Below, one piece after another: positions 1 to 6,989 of a stretch of 10,136 nucleotides of DNA. Position 1 is the first letter of the stretch. Each line of letters opens with the position of its first letter. Under the pieces are notes generated by a model. That model did no database searches and was not told the DNA's origin. It saw only the letters and a program-made list of their open reading frames with translations. Position numbers and translations under genes: made by a program. Source of the stretch: an uncultured bacterium (GTDB lineage: Bacteria > Cyanobacteriota > Vampirovibrionia > Gastranaerophilales > Gastranaerophilaceae); the NCBI GenBank assembly GCA_902475545.1, contig CABRZP010000029.1, forward strand, positions 1-10,136. Reading direction: 5' to 3'.

Positions 1-87
1 AAAGAGAAAAACGCTGACCAAATAATTCGAGTTATCAGAAACTACGTTTCCGAACCTTCCTTGTATTTGCTTATGCAAATAACATAG
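1..87 (+). CDS. C-terminal fragment of an unidentified protein (cut by left edge)
   Basis: Frame 1 is open from the first base to a TAG at 85-87 and encodes 28 residues, while the other two forward frames hit stops within the first 25 bases. The visible part contains ADQIIRVIRNYVSEP, then a hydrophobic LYLLMQ just before the stop. The ADQIIRVIRNYVSE stretch faintly resembles the conserved end of the flagellar M-ring protein FliF (a pattern of the kind NPExxAxVIRxWLxE), but this rests on memory of the family and on too few residues to name the gene. It lies on the same strand as rsmE and ends 48 bases before it, with a separate promoter between. The frame could also be open by chance, since 28 codons is short. 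Confidence 0.45.
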   Translation, partial: KEKNADQIIRVIRNYVSEPSLYLLMQIT

Positions 88-103
88 TTTATGTAATTTC
101 TTA

Positions 104-112
104 TGGTATAAT
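104..112 (+). promoter_or_regulatory. Extended -10 promoter for rsmE-cca
   Basis: TGGTATAAT is a perfect TATAAT box (107-112) preceded by the TG of an extended -10 element. No good -35 box is present at the usual distance (the region around 84-90 reads ATAGTTT), which fits an extended -10 promoter. Transcription would start near 118-120, giving a very short leader that just includes the ribosome binding site AAAGAGG at 122-128. This supports rsmE as the first gene of its transcript. Confidence 0.65.
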
Positions 113-135
113 GGGTTTGTTAAAGAGGTTCTTTT

Positions 136-879
136 ATGCCGCATTTTTTTATAAATTCAAATCAAAAACTTGATAATAATATTACTATTTGCGATAAAGA
201 AAATTATCAGCATATAGCCAGAGCTTTGCGTGCAAGATGTGGGGAAAAGCTTCTTTTAATTGACGAAAATAAAATTCAATATGAAACAACTATTTCTGTA
301 ATTACGAACTCTGAAATTATAACTTCGGTTGATAAATGTTATCCATCAAAAAGATTTTTAGATTTTGATTTGTATCTGGCTCAAAGTCCTTTGCGTTCAG
401 ATGCACAAGGATTGTTGATTGAAAAAGCTACTGAATTGGGTGTTTGTGCAGTTTATCCGGTTTTGACTGATAATTGTGCGTTGAATAAATCAGTTGCAGA
501 GAAAAAAGTCCAAAAATGGAATAAGATAATGTATGAAGCTTCAAAACAGTGTGAAAGAGCTGTTGTTCCTGTTTGTTATGATGTGACTGATATTGATAAA
601 ATAATCAAAGAAAATACTTTTGACAAAATAATAGTTTTTTGTGAACGAATTGCTGATAAAACTATACGTGATTCTTTTATGGAAAACCCTATCAGAAATG
701 GCGATAAGGTTCTTGTAATTATTGGTCCTGAAGGTGGATTTTCCCAACGAGAATTTGATTATTTTAAAGAAAAGAATTTTGAAATGCTAACTCTTGGCGA
801 ATTGATATTGAAGGCTGAAACTGCAACAGTTGTTGCGTTGGGAAATATTATTTATGAATATTCAATTAATAAAAAATAA
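136..879 (+). CDS. rsmE: 16S rRNA (uracil-1498-N3)-methyltransferase RsmE
   Basis: RsmE methylates N3 of U1498 in 16S rRNA of the small subunit, using S-adenosylmethionine. The 247-residue length is normal for the family. The N-terminal PUA-like part (about residues 1-70) carries HIARALRARCGE at 26-37, matching the usual H-x-x-x-LR-x-x-x-G pattern. The C-terminal SPOUT methyltransferase part has IEKATELGV (95-103), KWNKIMYEASKQCER (127-141), the cofactor-loop signature IGPEGGFS (196-203) and LGELILKAETA (220-230), which form the trefoil knot. The last signature is usually LGxRILRxETA; here the two arginines are replaced by leucine-context residues and lysine. ATG 136 is well supported: AAAGAGG lies 7 bases upstream and an extended -10 just before it. 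The 3' end overlaps the next gene by 26 bases, so the two are probably translationally coupled. Confidence 0.95.
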   Translation: MPHFFINSNQKLDNNITICDKENYQHIARALRARCGEKLLLIDENKIQYETTISVITNSEIITSVDKCYPSKRFLDFDLYLAQSPLRSDAQGLLIEKATELGVCAVYPVLTDNCALNKSVAEKKVQKWNKIMYEASKQCERAVVPVCYDVTDIDKIIKENTFDKIIVFCERIADKTIRDSFMENPIRNGDKVLVIIGPEGGFSQREFDYFKEKNFEMLTLGELILKAETATVVALGNIIYEYSINKK

Positions 880-2260
880 AATAGATAATGATGAAATATT
901 GAATAATCTTTCCAGTTTTTTCCCTAATGAAATATATCTTGTTGGGGGGGCTGTTCGAGATTATTTTCTTGGAAAAACTTCTTATGACAGAGATTTAATT
1001 GTTGTAGATGAAGATGCAAAAATCTTTTCGGAAAAAGTTGCAGACTTTTTTGGAGCTGCTTTTGTTCCATTAGATGAAGTTAATAAGATTTATCGGGTTG
1101 TCTTGCCTGATAAATTGAATTTTCTTGATATAACAAATCCGGTTGATGGCTCTTTAGAAAAAGATATTATGCGTAGAGATTTAACAATTAACGCATTAGC
1201 TGCAAATATTAAAACCGGTGAAATTGTTGATTTTTGCGGAGGGCTTAAAGATTTACAAAACAAGATTATCAAAGGAGTTTGTGATAAAAATTTTGAGGAT
1301 GATCCTTTGAGACTTCTTAGGGTTTTTCGTTTTTATTCTATACTTGGGTTTGAATTAGATGAAAACTTGATTGAAGTTATAAAAAAATATTCCGTATTGA
1401 TTTCAAATCCGGCAAAAGAGCGTGTTCTGTATGAATTAATGAAACTGTTCAGCGGAAAATCTGCAGATTTAGCATTATTAAAAATGGATGAATGGGGACT
1501 TTTAGAGTTGATTTTTCCTTTTGTAAAAGAATTGAAACAGGTTCCGCCCAATCTTCATCATCATTTAGATTTATTTCATCATAGTATTGAAACTGTTAAA
1601 CAGGTTCAAATGCTATATGAAAATTCATCTGATGTAGTAAAAGAACATTTGGAAAAAGTTGATTTTGGAGGGTTTTCTCGTCTTGCTCATTTGAAGCTTG
1701 CTTGTTTTGTGCATGATATAGGCAAATTTTCGACTTGGACTATTGAGGAAGATACCGGAAGACACAGATTTATTAAACATGATGATGTTGGTTCTAAACT
1801 AATTGTTCCAATTTTAAAATCTCTAACTTTTTCAAATAAACAGATTGAGTATTTAAAACTTATGATTAAGAAGCACATGTATCCGACGGCGGTTGTTTCA
1901 GCACCGGATTTAAGTGAAAAGGTTATGATGCGTTTTGTAAGAAAGATGGAAGATGATGCTATTGATAATATTTTGATAGCACAGGCTGACAGATTATCTG
2001 CAAGAGGCCCTGAAATCACGGATGATATTGTAAATGAAAATATTACAGCATTAAATAACTTACTAAATTTTTATTTAGAAGCAAAAGAAACTTTGAAACC
2101 ATTGCCAAAACTTTTGGATGGTAATGATGTTATGAAAATATTAAATATCCCACCTTCAAAACAGCTTGGAGATATTATAAAAGCACTTTTGGAGGCTCAA
2201 ATATCCGGTGATGTTACAACAAAAGAAGAAGCTGAAATCTTTATAAAAACTCTCTTGTAG
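854..2260 (+). CDS. cca: tRNA nucleotidyltransferase (CCA-adding type) with HD domain
   Basis: Class II tRNA nucleotidyltransferase, which adds or repairs the 3' CCA end of tRNAs. With the start at ATG 854 it has 468 residues. The nucleotidyltransferase head carries LVGGAVRDYFLG (29-40), the metal-binding DxD as YDRD (44-47), RRDLTINALA (107-116) and the nucleotide-selecting DDPLRLLRVFRF (149-160). An HD domain follows, with HHHLDLFHHS (235-244) and FVHDIGK (285-291). The tail LPKLLDGNDVMKIL and EAQISGDVTTKEEA (447-460) is typical of the long bacterial forms. In some cyanobacteria CC and A addition are split between two enzymes, so this could be only one half; the sequence alone does not decide. 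A TTG at 830 would add 8 residues, but 854 is the first ATG and fits the family start better. It lies inside the end of rsmE, with only a weak GGGA upstream, so coupled translation is likely. Confidence 0.92.
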   Translation: MNIQLIKNKIDNDEILNNLSSFFPNEIYLVGGAVRDYFLGKTSYDRDLIVVDEDAKIFSEKVADFFGAAFVPLDEVNKIYRVVLPDKLNFLDITNPVDGSLEKDIMRRDLTINALAANIKTGEIVDFCGGLKDLQNKIIKGVCDKNFEDDPLRLLRVFRFYSILGFELDENLIEVIKKYSVLISNPAKERVLYELMKLFSGKSADLALLKMDEWGLLELIFPFVKELKQVPPNLHHHLDLFHHSIETVKQVQMLYENSSDVVKEHLEKVDFGGFSRLAHLKLACFVHDIGKFSTWTIEEDTGRHRFIKHDDVGSKLIVPILKSLTFSNKQIEYLKLMIKKHMYPTAVVSAPDLSEKVMMRFVRKMEDDAIDNILIAQADRLSARGPEITDDIVNENITALNNLLNFYLEAKETLKPLPKLLDGNDVMKILNIPPSKQLGDIIKALLEAQISGDVTTKEEAEIFIKTLL

Positions 2261-2265
2261 ATCAG

Positions 2266-2293
2266 GTTCAAATTTTTTGTTTTATGCTAAAAT
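2266..2293 (+). promoter_or_regulatory. Extended -10 promoter for the AsmA-like gene
   Basis: TGCTAAAAT (2285-2293) gives an extended -10 with box TAAAAT, five of six matches to consensus. The best -35 candidate is GTTCAA at 2266-2271, 16 bases upstream, and is weak. The element sits in the 60-base gap after cca and resembles the rsmE promoter (TTATG-N-TA-N-AAT in both). Transcription would begin near 2300, leaving about 20 bases of leader with the ribosome binding site GAGG at 2310-2313. Confidence 0.5.
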
Positions 2294-2320
2294 AAAATTG
2301 AATAATTATGAGGTAGGGAT

Positions 2321-5300
2321 ATGAAGTTAAATTTTAATAATTCGAATTTAAAAAAATTTGGTAAAATTTTTGGATTTACGATTTTAGGTTTATATATTTT
2401 ATTTTTGATATTACCGGTAATACTTACACCGATAGCAAATTCTTATAGTGGTCAAGTTGAAGATATCATTAAATCTTCTACCGGTTTTGACGCAAAAATA
2501 AGCGGACTCGGGATTGTAACTTCACCAAAACTTTCAGCAGGTGTAAAAGTAAAAGAGTTTGCACTTTCTGTGCCGGCTTCGGAAGCACCGTTTTTTAAGG
2601 CTGAAAATTTTAACTTTAAATTAGCACTATTACCTTTGATTATTAAAAAAGTACAGATTGATGAAGTTTCTGTAAAATCTGTGGATGGTGAAATTTATGT
2701 AAAAAAAGATGGTAATTTACAAGTTTTGGATTATTTACAACAACCGGAAAATCAGTCTGGTGAGCCAATGACATCCTTACCATGCGGGTTTAAGTTATCT
2801 AATCATTTGCCAAATTTGGGAGCAAAAAAGTATAAACTTGCATTTGTTGATGCGGAAGATAATAAATCTTATTTTGTTGAAGGTGAAAACTTTAAGGTTA
2901 GAGATTTTATTCTGAATAAAAAAGTAAAACTTTCAACGAAAGGTCGTATTGAATTTGCAGGTTCAGAAATTTCCAATTTTGATATAAAAGTATTTAATAA
3001 GATCATGCCGGATTTACAGCTGGATGATTTGGTGTTTCCAAAAGATGTTGTAGTACAGGATGCTGAAGCTCCTGTTGTTGAACCTTTGCCCATGCCGTTT
3101 AATGTTATTGATATTTTTAAAGCTATTTATAATAATAAATTGCATGGAGATTTATTCGCAGATGTCAAAACTTTTGGAACTTTGAGAAATCTCAAATTGA
3201 AAGGTCATTTAAAAGCTGAAGCCTTATCTGTTGCCGTAAATGGTAAATCATTGCCGGAAAGTTATGCCGACTTGAGATTTAAAGGTTCTAAGACTGATAT
3301 AGATTCAATATTTTTCTCTTCATCTGATGAAGATGAGAAAACTCAAATTATCGGAAGTGTTAACACCGGTAAAAGACCATCTGTAGATTTGACATTTAGA
3401 TCCAATGCAAAATTCAATAATATTATAAGATTGATAGATAGTTTAGCCCAATCTTTCGGGGTTGATGATTTTGCTACTTTATCCGCAAATGGTGGTATTG
3501 ATGCAGATTTTAATATAAATTCTGATATGAAAAAAGTATCATCAACAGGATATTTAAATGTTAAACCGTCAAAACTTATTTATGGCTTGTATAATATTGT
3601 TATTGATAATATTAATGCTGATATTGATATGATGAATAATCATATTAATATAGCCAATGCAGGTTTTTCTGTACAGGGACACCCGTTAAAACTTTCAGGA
3701 ACAATTGACGCAAATGCGAATACTGATTTGAAACTTATTGCGAATAAGCTTTCCCTAAAAGGCTTGTTGCTGGCTGTTGGACAGGTTGCTTTACTTAGAG
3801 AAAATGATATAAAAAACGGGACTTTATCTTTGAATGCTTTATTTAAAGGTCATCTGAAGGATATAAAGCCTGATGTTACTGTTAATCTTGATAATTTGGA
3901 TATATATAATAAGCCATCAGCTATAAAAGTTTCATTATTAAATACTATGGTGAAACTTCTTTGCGATAAAAAATCTTTAGCCGGTGATATTAGCGTAAAA
4001 TCACTTGTTCTTACTCATCCTTCTGCAACCGTTAAAGTGCCGGAGACGAAGATTGTGATGGATTCTAAAGATATTAATATTAAAAATTCTTATATCTTGT
4101 TGAATGATTCTAGAATTGACGTTAAAGGTTCTGTTAAAAATTATATTAGTGACAAAATGTCTATGAATATTTTGGCAGAAGGAGATATCGCAGCATCTGA
4201 TATTGCAGGTTTTATACCTGTTGAAGTTCGTTCAATGTTTCCTTATGCAGGAAAGTTGCCTCTTTCTGTTATTGCAAAAGGAAATTCAAAAGTTCAGGAT
4301 ATTTGTGTGAAATTAATTGCAAATTCCTCAAATTATATTAAATTACTGGATATTGATGCTTTAAAAGGTAAAATAACTAAACTTCATACCGATATAAAAC
4401 TTTCAGGAGATACGCTTAATTTTGTAAATTCCGGAATTTTTGCAGGAGAAAAGCCTATAGTATCTTTAAATGGTGGTGTTACAAAACTTTATTCAGCTCC
4501 AAAATTAAAACTTGGAATTTCTGTTCCGCAGAATATTTCATTCCCTATTCCGGGAATGGAAAACTCAAATATAACGGCTAATGGTAATGTCTCAGTAACT
4601 GGAGATGTGGTTAATCCGCAAATGAAAGGTTCAGTAAATATTTCTGATATTTCAATCAAGGATATGGACTTTGCTATTACTAATCTTGTTGCTCATTTAA
4701 ACGGTGCAATTTTAAATGGTAATGCAACTGCTGATAGATTTAAATTTGGCGGAATTATTGCAGAAAATCTTTCATCAAAGATCTCTCTTGTTAATTATAA
4801 TAATTTGTATTTAACAGACATAAACGCAGATGCTTTTGATGGTAAAATATCAGGCAAAGTTTCTTACGGTATATCGGATTCTTCAATTGGTGTAGAATTT
4901 TCAGGTAAAGGCTTGGATTCAACAAAAGCTGTTTACGGTGCTGCAGGTATAAAAAATGCACTTACCGGTTTAATGGGATTTAATGCAAAACTTGTAATGA
5001 AAGGAGTTACAGATAAAGAGATTATTCAATCCATGAGAGGTAATATTAATTTTAATATTGATGATGGTAAGTTTATAAGTATAGGAAGACTTGAAAATTT
5101 AGTAGCGGCTCAAAATGTTTCCTCTAATTCACTATTGAAAGCTGCATTGGGTTCTTTGTCTACCCTTGCTACAGTACAGGAAGCCGATAAATATAAATCT
5201 ATTTCAGGTGAACTTAATATTTCTAACGGCGTGGCTAATATTTCTAATATTAAGGTATCTGGTCCGTTAATGGCATACTATGTTTCAGGTCTTTATAATA

Positions 5301-5902
5301 TTTTGCCGAATACTGCAAATATTATTATTTTGGGACGATTAGAGGCTAAAGTTGTATCAAGTCTTGGTGTTTTGGGTGATTTATCCGCAGAAAAAATTCT
5401 TTCTTATATCCCAAAATTTGGTGCAATAACTTCTAAGGTGTTGAAGAATCTTACATCTGATCCAGCAAACGAAAATACTCAGCTTATTCCTGCTCTTTCC
5501 GGCGGCAGTACTAAATATAAAGATTTTAAAGTTGTGTTTAACGGACCTGTTGAAAGTTCATCTTCAGTTAAGAGTTTCAAATGGTTATCTCAATGCGAAA
5601 TCGAGAAAACTGATGTAAAAACAGAGCTTCAAGATGCTAAAGATGCTGTAAAAAATAATATAAACAATCAAATTGAAACGACAAAAACTAATGTTCAAAA
5701 TGTAAAAAATAATATAAATAATATTGTTGAAACTCACAAAAACAGAACAGAAGCAGCTAAGCAAAATTTCGAACAGCGAAAAATTGAATTTCAAAATACA
5801 AAAGAAAATTCGAAACAAAATGTTGAAAATTTAAAAAACTTATTTAAGAATGCTGCTCAAAATTCACAGAAAAAAGTGCCGGAGCCTGTTCCTGCCGAGT
5901 AA
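2321..5902 (+). CDS. Large AsmA-like membrane-anchored envelope protein
   Basis: A 1193-residue protein with the layout of the AsmA/TamB-type family. These proteins are anchored in the inner membrane and extend a long beta-rich groove into the periplasm; family members are implicated in moving phospholipids to the outer membrane. Residues about 13-37 form one hydrophobic membrane segment (FTILGLYILFLILPVIL within it). The following 1000 residues are low in cysteine and rich in alternating hydrophobic/polar strands, Asn, Ser and Lys, as expected for the groove. Near 963-1010, GELNISNGVANISNIKVSG, followed by YYVSGLYN, matches the conserved AsmA-like C-terminal region. After about residue 1090 the character changes to a Lys/Asn/Gln-rich, helix-prone tail with 18-residue repeats, ending PEPVPAE. 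The ATG is preceded by GAGG at 7 bases. The gene appears to be transcribed alone and ends two bases from a convergent gene. The substrate cannot be read from the sequence. Confidence 0.8.
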   Translation: MKLNFNNSNLKKFGKIFGFTILGLYILFLILPVILTPIANSYSGQVEDIIKSSTGFDAKISGLGIVTSPKLSAGVKVKEFALSVPASEAPFFKAENFNFKLALLPLIIKKVQIDEVSVKSVDGEIYVKKDGNLQVLDYLQQPENQSGEPMTSLPCGFKLSNHLPNLGAKKYKLAFVDAEDNKSYFVEGENFKVRDFILNKKVKLSTKGRIEFAGSEISNFDIKVFNKIMPDLQLDDLVFPKDVVVQDAEAPVVEPLPMPFNVIDIFKAIYNNKLHGDLFADVKTFGTLRNLKLKGHLKAEALSVAVNGKSLPESYADLRFKGSKTDIDSIFFSSSDEDEKTQIIGSVNTGKRPSVDLTFRSNAKFNNIIRLIDSLAQSFGVDDFATLSANGGIDADFNINSDMKKVSSTGYLNVKPSKLIYGLYNIVIDNINADIDMMNNHINIANAGFSVQGHPLKLSGTIDANANTDLKLIANKLSLKGLLLAVGQVALLRENDIKNGTLSLNALFKGHLKDIKPDVTVNLDNLDIYNKPSAIKVSLLNTMVKLLCDKKSLAGDISVKSLVLTHPSATVKVPETKIVMDSKDINIKNSYILLNDSRIDVKGSVKNYISDKMSMNILAEGDIAASDIAGFIPVEVRSMFPYAGKLPLSVIAKGNSKVQDICVKLIANSSNYIKLLDIDALKGKITKLHTDIKLSGDTLNFVNSGIFAGEKPIVSLNGGVTKLYSAPKLKLGISVPQNISFPIPGMENSNITANGNVSVTGDVVNPQMKGSVNISDISIKDMDFAITNLVAHLNGAILNGNATADRFKFGGIIAENLSSKISLVNYNNLYLTDINADAFDGKISGKVSYGISDSSIGVEFSGKGLDSTKAVYGAAGIKNALTGLMGFNAKLVMKGVTDKEIIQSMRGNINFNIDDGKFISIGRLENLVAAQNVSSNSLLKAALGSLSTLATVQEADKYKSISGELNISNGVANISNIKVSGPLMAYYVSGLYNILPNTANIIILGRLEAKVVSSLGVLGDLSAEKILSYIPKFGAITSKVLKNLTSDPANENTQLIPALSGGSTKYKDFKVVFNGPVESSSSVKSFKWLSQCEIEKTDVKTELQDAKDAVKNNINNQIETTKTNVQNVKNNINNIVETHKNRTEAAKQNFEQRKIEFQNTKENSKQNVENLKNLFKNAAQNSQKKVPEPVPAE
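5648..5755 (+). repeat. 54-bp tandem repeat (two copies) in the AsmA-like tail
   Basis: The block starting GTAAAAAATAATATAAA at 5648 recurs at 5702, exactly 54 bases later. At protein level both begin VKNNINN and continue with ET-x-K (VKNNINNQIETTK at residues 1110-1122, VKNNINNIVETHK at 1128-1140). The unit is therefore 18 residues, which equals five turns of an alpha helix and keeps one face aligned. The copies have diverged after the first 20 or so bases, so this is an old duplication rather than a fresh slippage product. Confidence 0.7.
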
Positions 5903-5904
5903 AT

Positions 5905-6873
5905 TTACAGTATGCATGCAAGTACCATTAAGATAATTGTTCCTATCTGCATTGCTGTTGCCATATTTTGTCCAAATTTATTGCTATCGTATCTGCGTGC
6001 TGATTTTTGGGCATTTATTGCACTGGAAATTCTGGCAATTCTTTCACTTTCGCTGTCATTTGAAAAATTTGTGCCAAACACACTGGATTCAATTCTGGAC
6101 AATCTTGAAGATGTGCTTTCGTTTTCAAATTTTGTTTTATATAAAGCTTTTTCAATTGAAGATAAACTTAATTGTTTCCCAGGTTTGAATACGTTTGGAG
6201 CGGGAGCTGAGGATGAAAAATAATCATCTTCCTGAGGAAAATTAAAGTTGTTATAGTTATCGTAATCTATGTCCGGACTACCATATTGGTCAAGGTGGTA
6301 GTTTTGGTTCATTTTTTGAAACGGATCAGTATAAAAATTGTTTTCTTGTTGACTCATACCATTTGCCATGAATGTTTTTGGTTTGATTTCAGCTTTTAAT
6401 CTGTCAACTCGAGATGATAAATCATCACTGGTGTATGTTTTGCCGAAGGTCTTTGTTTCAAGGTTCGTTAATCTTGTTTTAATATCCTTATCTTTAAATT
6501 CTTTTTTGAAAACTTCTCGTTCTAGTTCATTAATAGCAGGATAATCCATTTTTGAACTTTCAACGGGTTCTTTTTCGACAATATATGAATCTTCAGGATT
6601 TGCAAATGTATCTTCTTTAGGTTCAATTTCTTGTCCCATCTGATCTACAGATAAATCCTTTTTTAATTTGGCAATACGAGTTTGTAATTGTGCAGTGGAG
6701 CTGCTGCCGTATACTTGTTTTTCAATACGATTTAATCTTGAATTTTCGGATTCATTTGAATAGGTATATCCATATAAAGAATTCTCTATTTTATCCAGAG
6801 TAGAACTGTATTGACTACCAAAAGTCATAGGGCAGGTTATTGCTAACACTAAGAAAATAATTATTTTTTTCAT
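5905..6873 (-). CDS. Exported protein with six IExxVFG-type repeats and a hydrophobic C-terminal tail
   Basis: Function unknown. The 322-residue product starts with a Sec signal peptide (MKK, hydrophobic core 4-16, likely cut after TFG at residue 19). It then shows three blocks (about 26-72, 114-162, 237-287), each made of two units of the pattern [LI]xxIExx[VL][YF]Gxx[YF]xxxxxxxR[LVI]xR[IL]. Clear examples are RLNRIEKQVYG (46-56), RLTNLETKTFG (134-144) and RLSRIESSVFG (257-267). Linkers between the blocks are acidic or rich in Asn, Asp, Tyr and Pro. The last 18 residues (MQIGTIILMVLACIL at the end) are hydrophobic and run to the stop, so the protein may be tail-anchored. Similar repeats occur, as I recall, in proteins of Cyanobacteria and their non-photosynthetic relatives. 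The ribosome binding site AAGGAG lies 8 bases before the ATG and is part of an inverted repeat. The gene lies downstream of nifU-nifS on the same strand and may share their transcript. A lipobox at Cys14 (AITC) is a poor match. Confidence 0.8.
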   Translation of the reverse strand: MKKIIIFLVLAITCPMTFGSQYSSTLDKIENSLYGYTYSNESENSRLNRIEKQVYGSSSTAQLQTRIAKLKKDLSVDQMGQEIEPKEDTFANPEDSYIVEKEPVESSKMDYPAINELEREVFKKEFKDKDIKTRLTNLETKTFGKTYTSDDLSSRVDRLKAEIKPKTFMANGMSQQENNFYTDPFQKMNQNYHLDQYGSPDIDYDNYNNFNFPQEDDYFSSSAPAPNVFKPGKQLSLSSIEKALYKTKFENESTSSRLSRIESSVFGTNFSNDSESERIARISSAINAQKSARRYDSNKFGQNMATAMQIGTIILMVLACIL

Positions 6874-6877
6874 AATT

Positions 6878-6942
6878 AAAACTCCTTAGAGTTAGAATAA
6901 GTTTTTTTGATAGCCAAACCAATTCAACAAATAAGGAGTTTT
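6878..6942 (-). promoter_or_regulatory. Inverted repeat that can sequester the ribosome binding site of the exported-protein gene
   Basis: AAAACTCCTTA at 6878-6888 and TAAGGAGTTTT at 6932-6942 are perfect 11-base reverse complements separated by 43 bases. In a minus-strand transcript the second arm contains the AAGGAG ribosome binding site of the gene starting at 6873, and the first arm is an exact anti-site. Folding would hide the site, provided that transcription begins upstream of 6942, for example by read-through from nifS. If the start is at the weak promoter inside the loop (TTGGTT, 17 bases, TATTCT), the first arm is absent and the site is free. Confidence 0.5.
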
Positions 6943-6945
6943 CAT
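6892..6945 (-). CDS. Possible 17-codon leader reading frame
   Basis: In the minus strand an ATG at 6945-6943 opens MKTPYLLNWFGYQKNLF and stops with TAA at 6894-6892, three bases before the second arm of the inverted repeat. Codons 2-5 are the anti-ribosome-binding-site arm itself, so a ribosome moving through it would open the structure and stop next to the main gene's binding site. Against translation, no convincing Shine-Dalgarno sequence precedes its ATG (the upstream bases read GAAATTAAAAAT), and short frames arise often by chance in AT-rich DNA. Confidence 0.2.
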   Translation of the reverse strand: MKTPYLLNWFGYQKNLF

Positions 6946-6989
6946 ATTTTTAATTTCAGGGCTTTTTTCGTAACCCGAAAGTAGTATTT

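Noticed and set aside
5872..5900. GC-richer patch followed by six T on the minus strand as a terminator for the exported-protein gene
   Set aside because: The possible stem around GGAACAGGCTCC has only three firm pairs, and the patch is explained as the coding end (PEPVPAE) of the AsmA-like gene.
5912..6223. 103-codon plus-strand reading frame opposite the exported-protein gene
   Set aside because: It lies wholly antisense to a gene with a signal peptide, clear repeats and a strong ribosome binding site, has no good binding site of its own, and its hydrophobic look comes from the complement of polar codons.
6878..6942. The 11-bp inverted repeat as the ends of a tiny mobile element
   Set aside because: The whole unit would be 65 bp, no target-site duplication flanks it, and no second copy is seen in the window; a role in the mRNA leader explains it better.
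6951..6980. Hairpin TTTCAGGG ... CCCGAAA after nifS as an intrinsic terminator
   Set aside because: The stem is only 3 plus 4 pairs with a bulged base, and in the nifS direction it is followed by TTAAAAATATG rather than a T-run. The T-rich side faces the opposite strand, where no gene ends.
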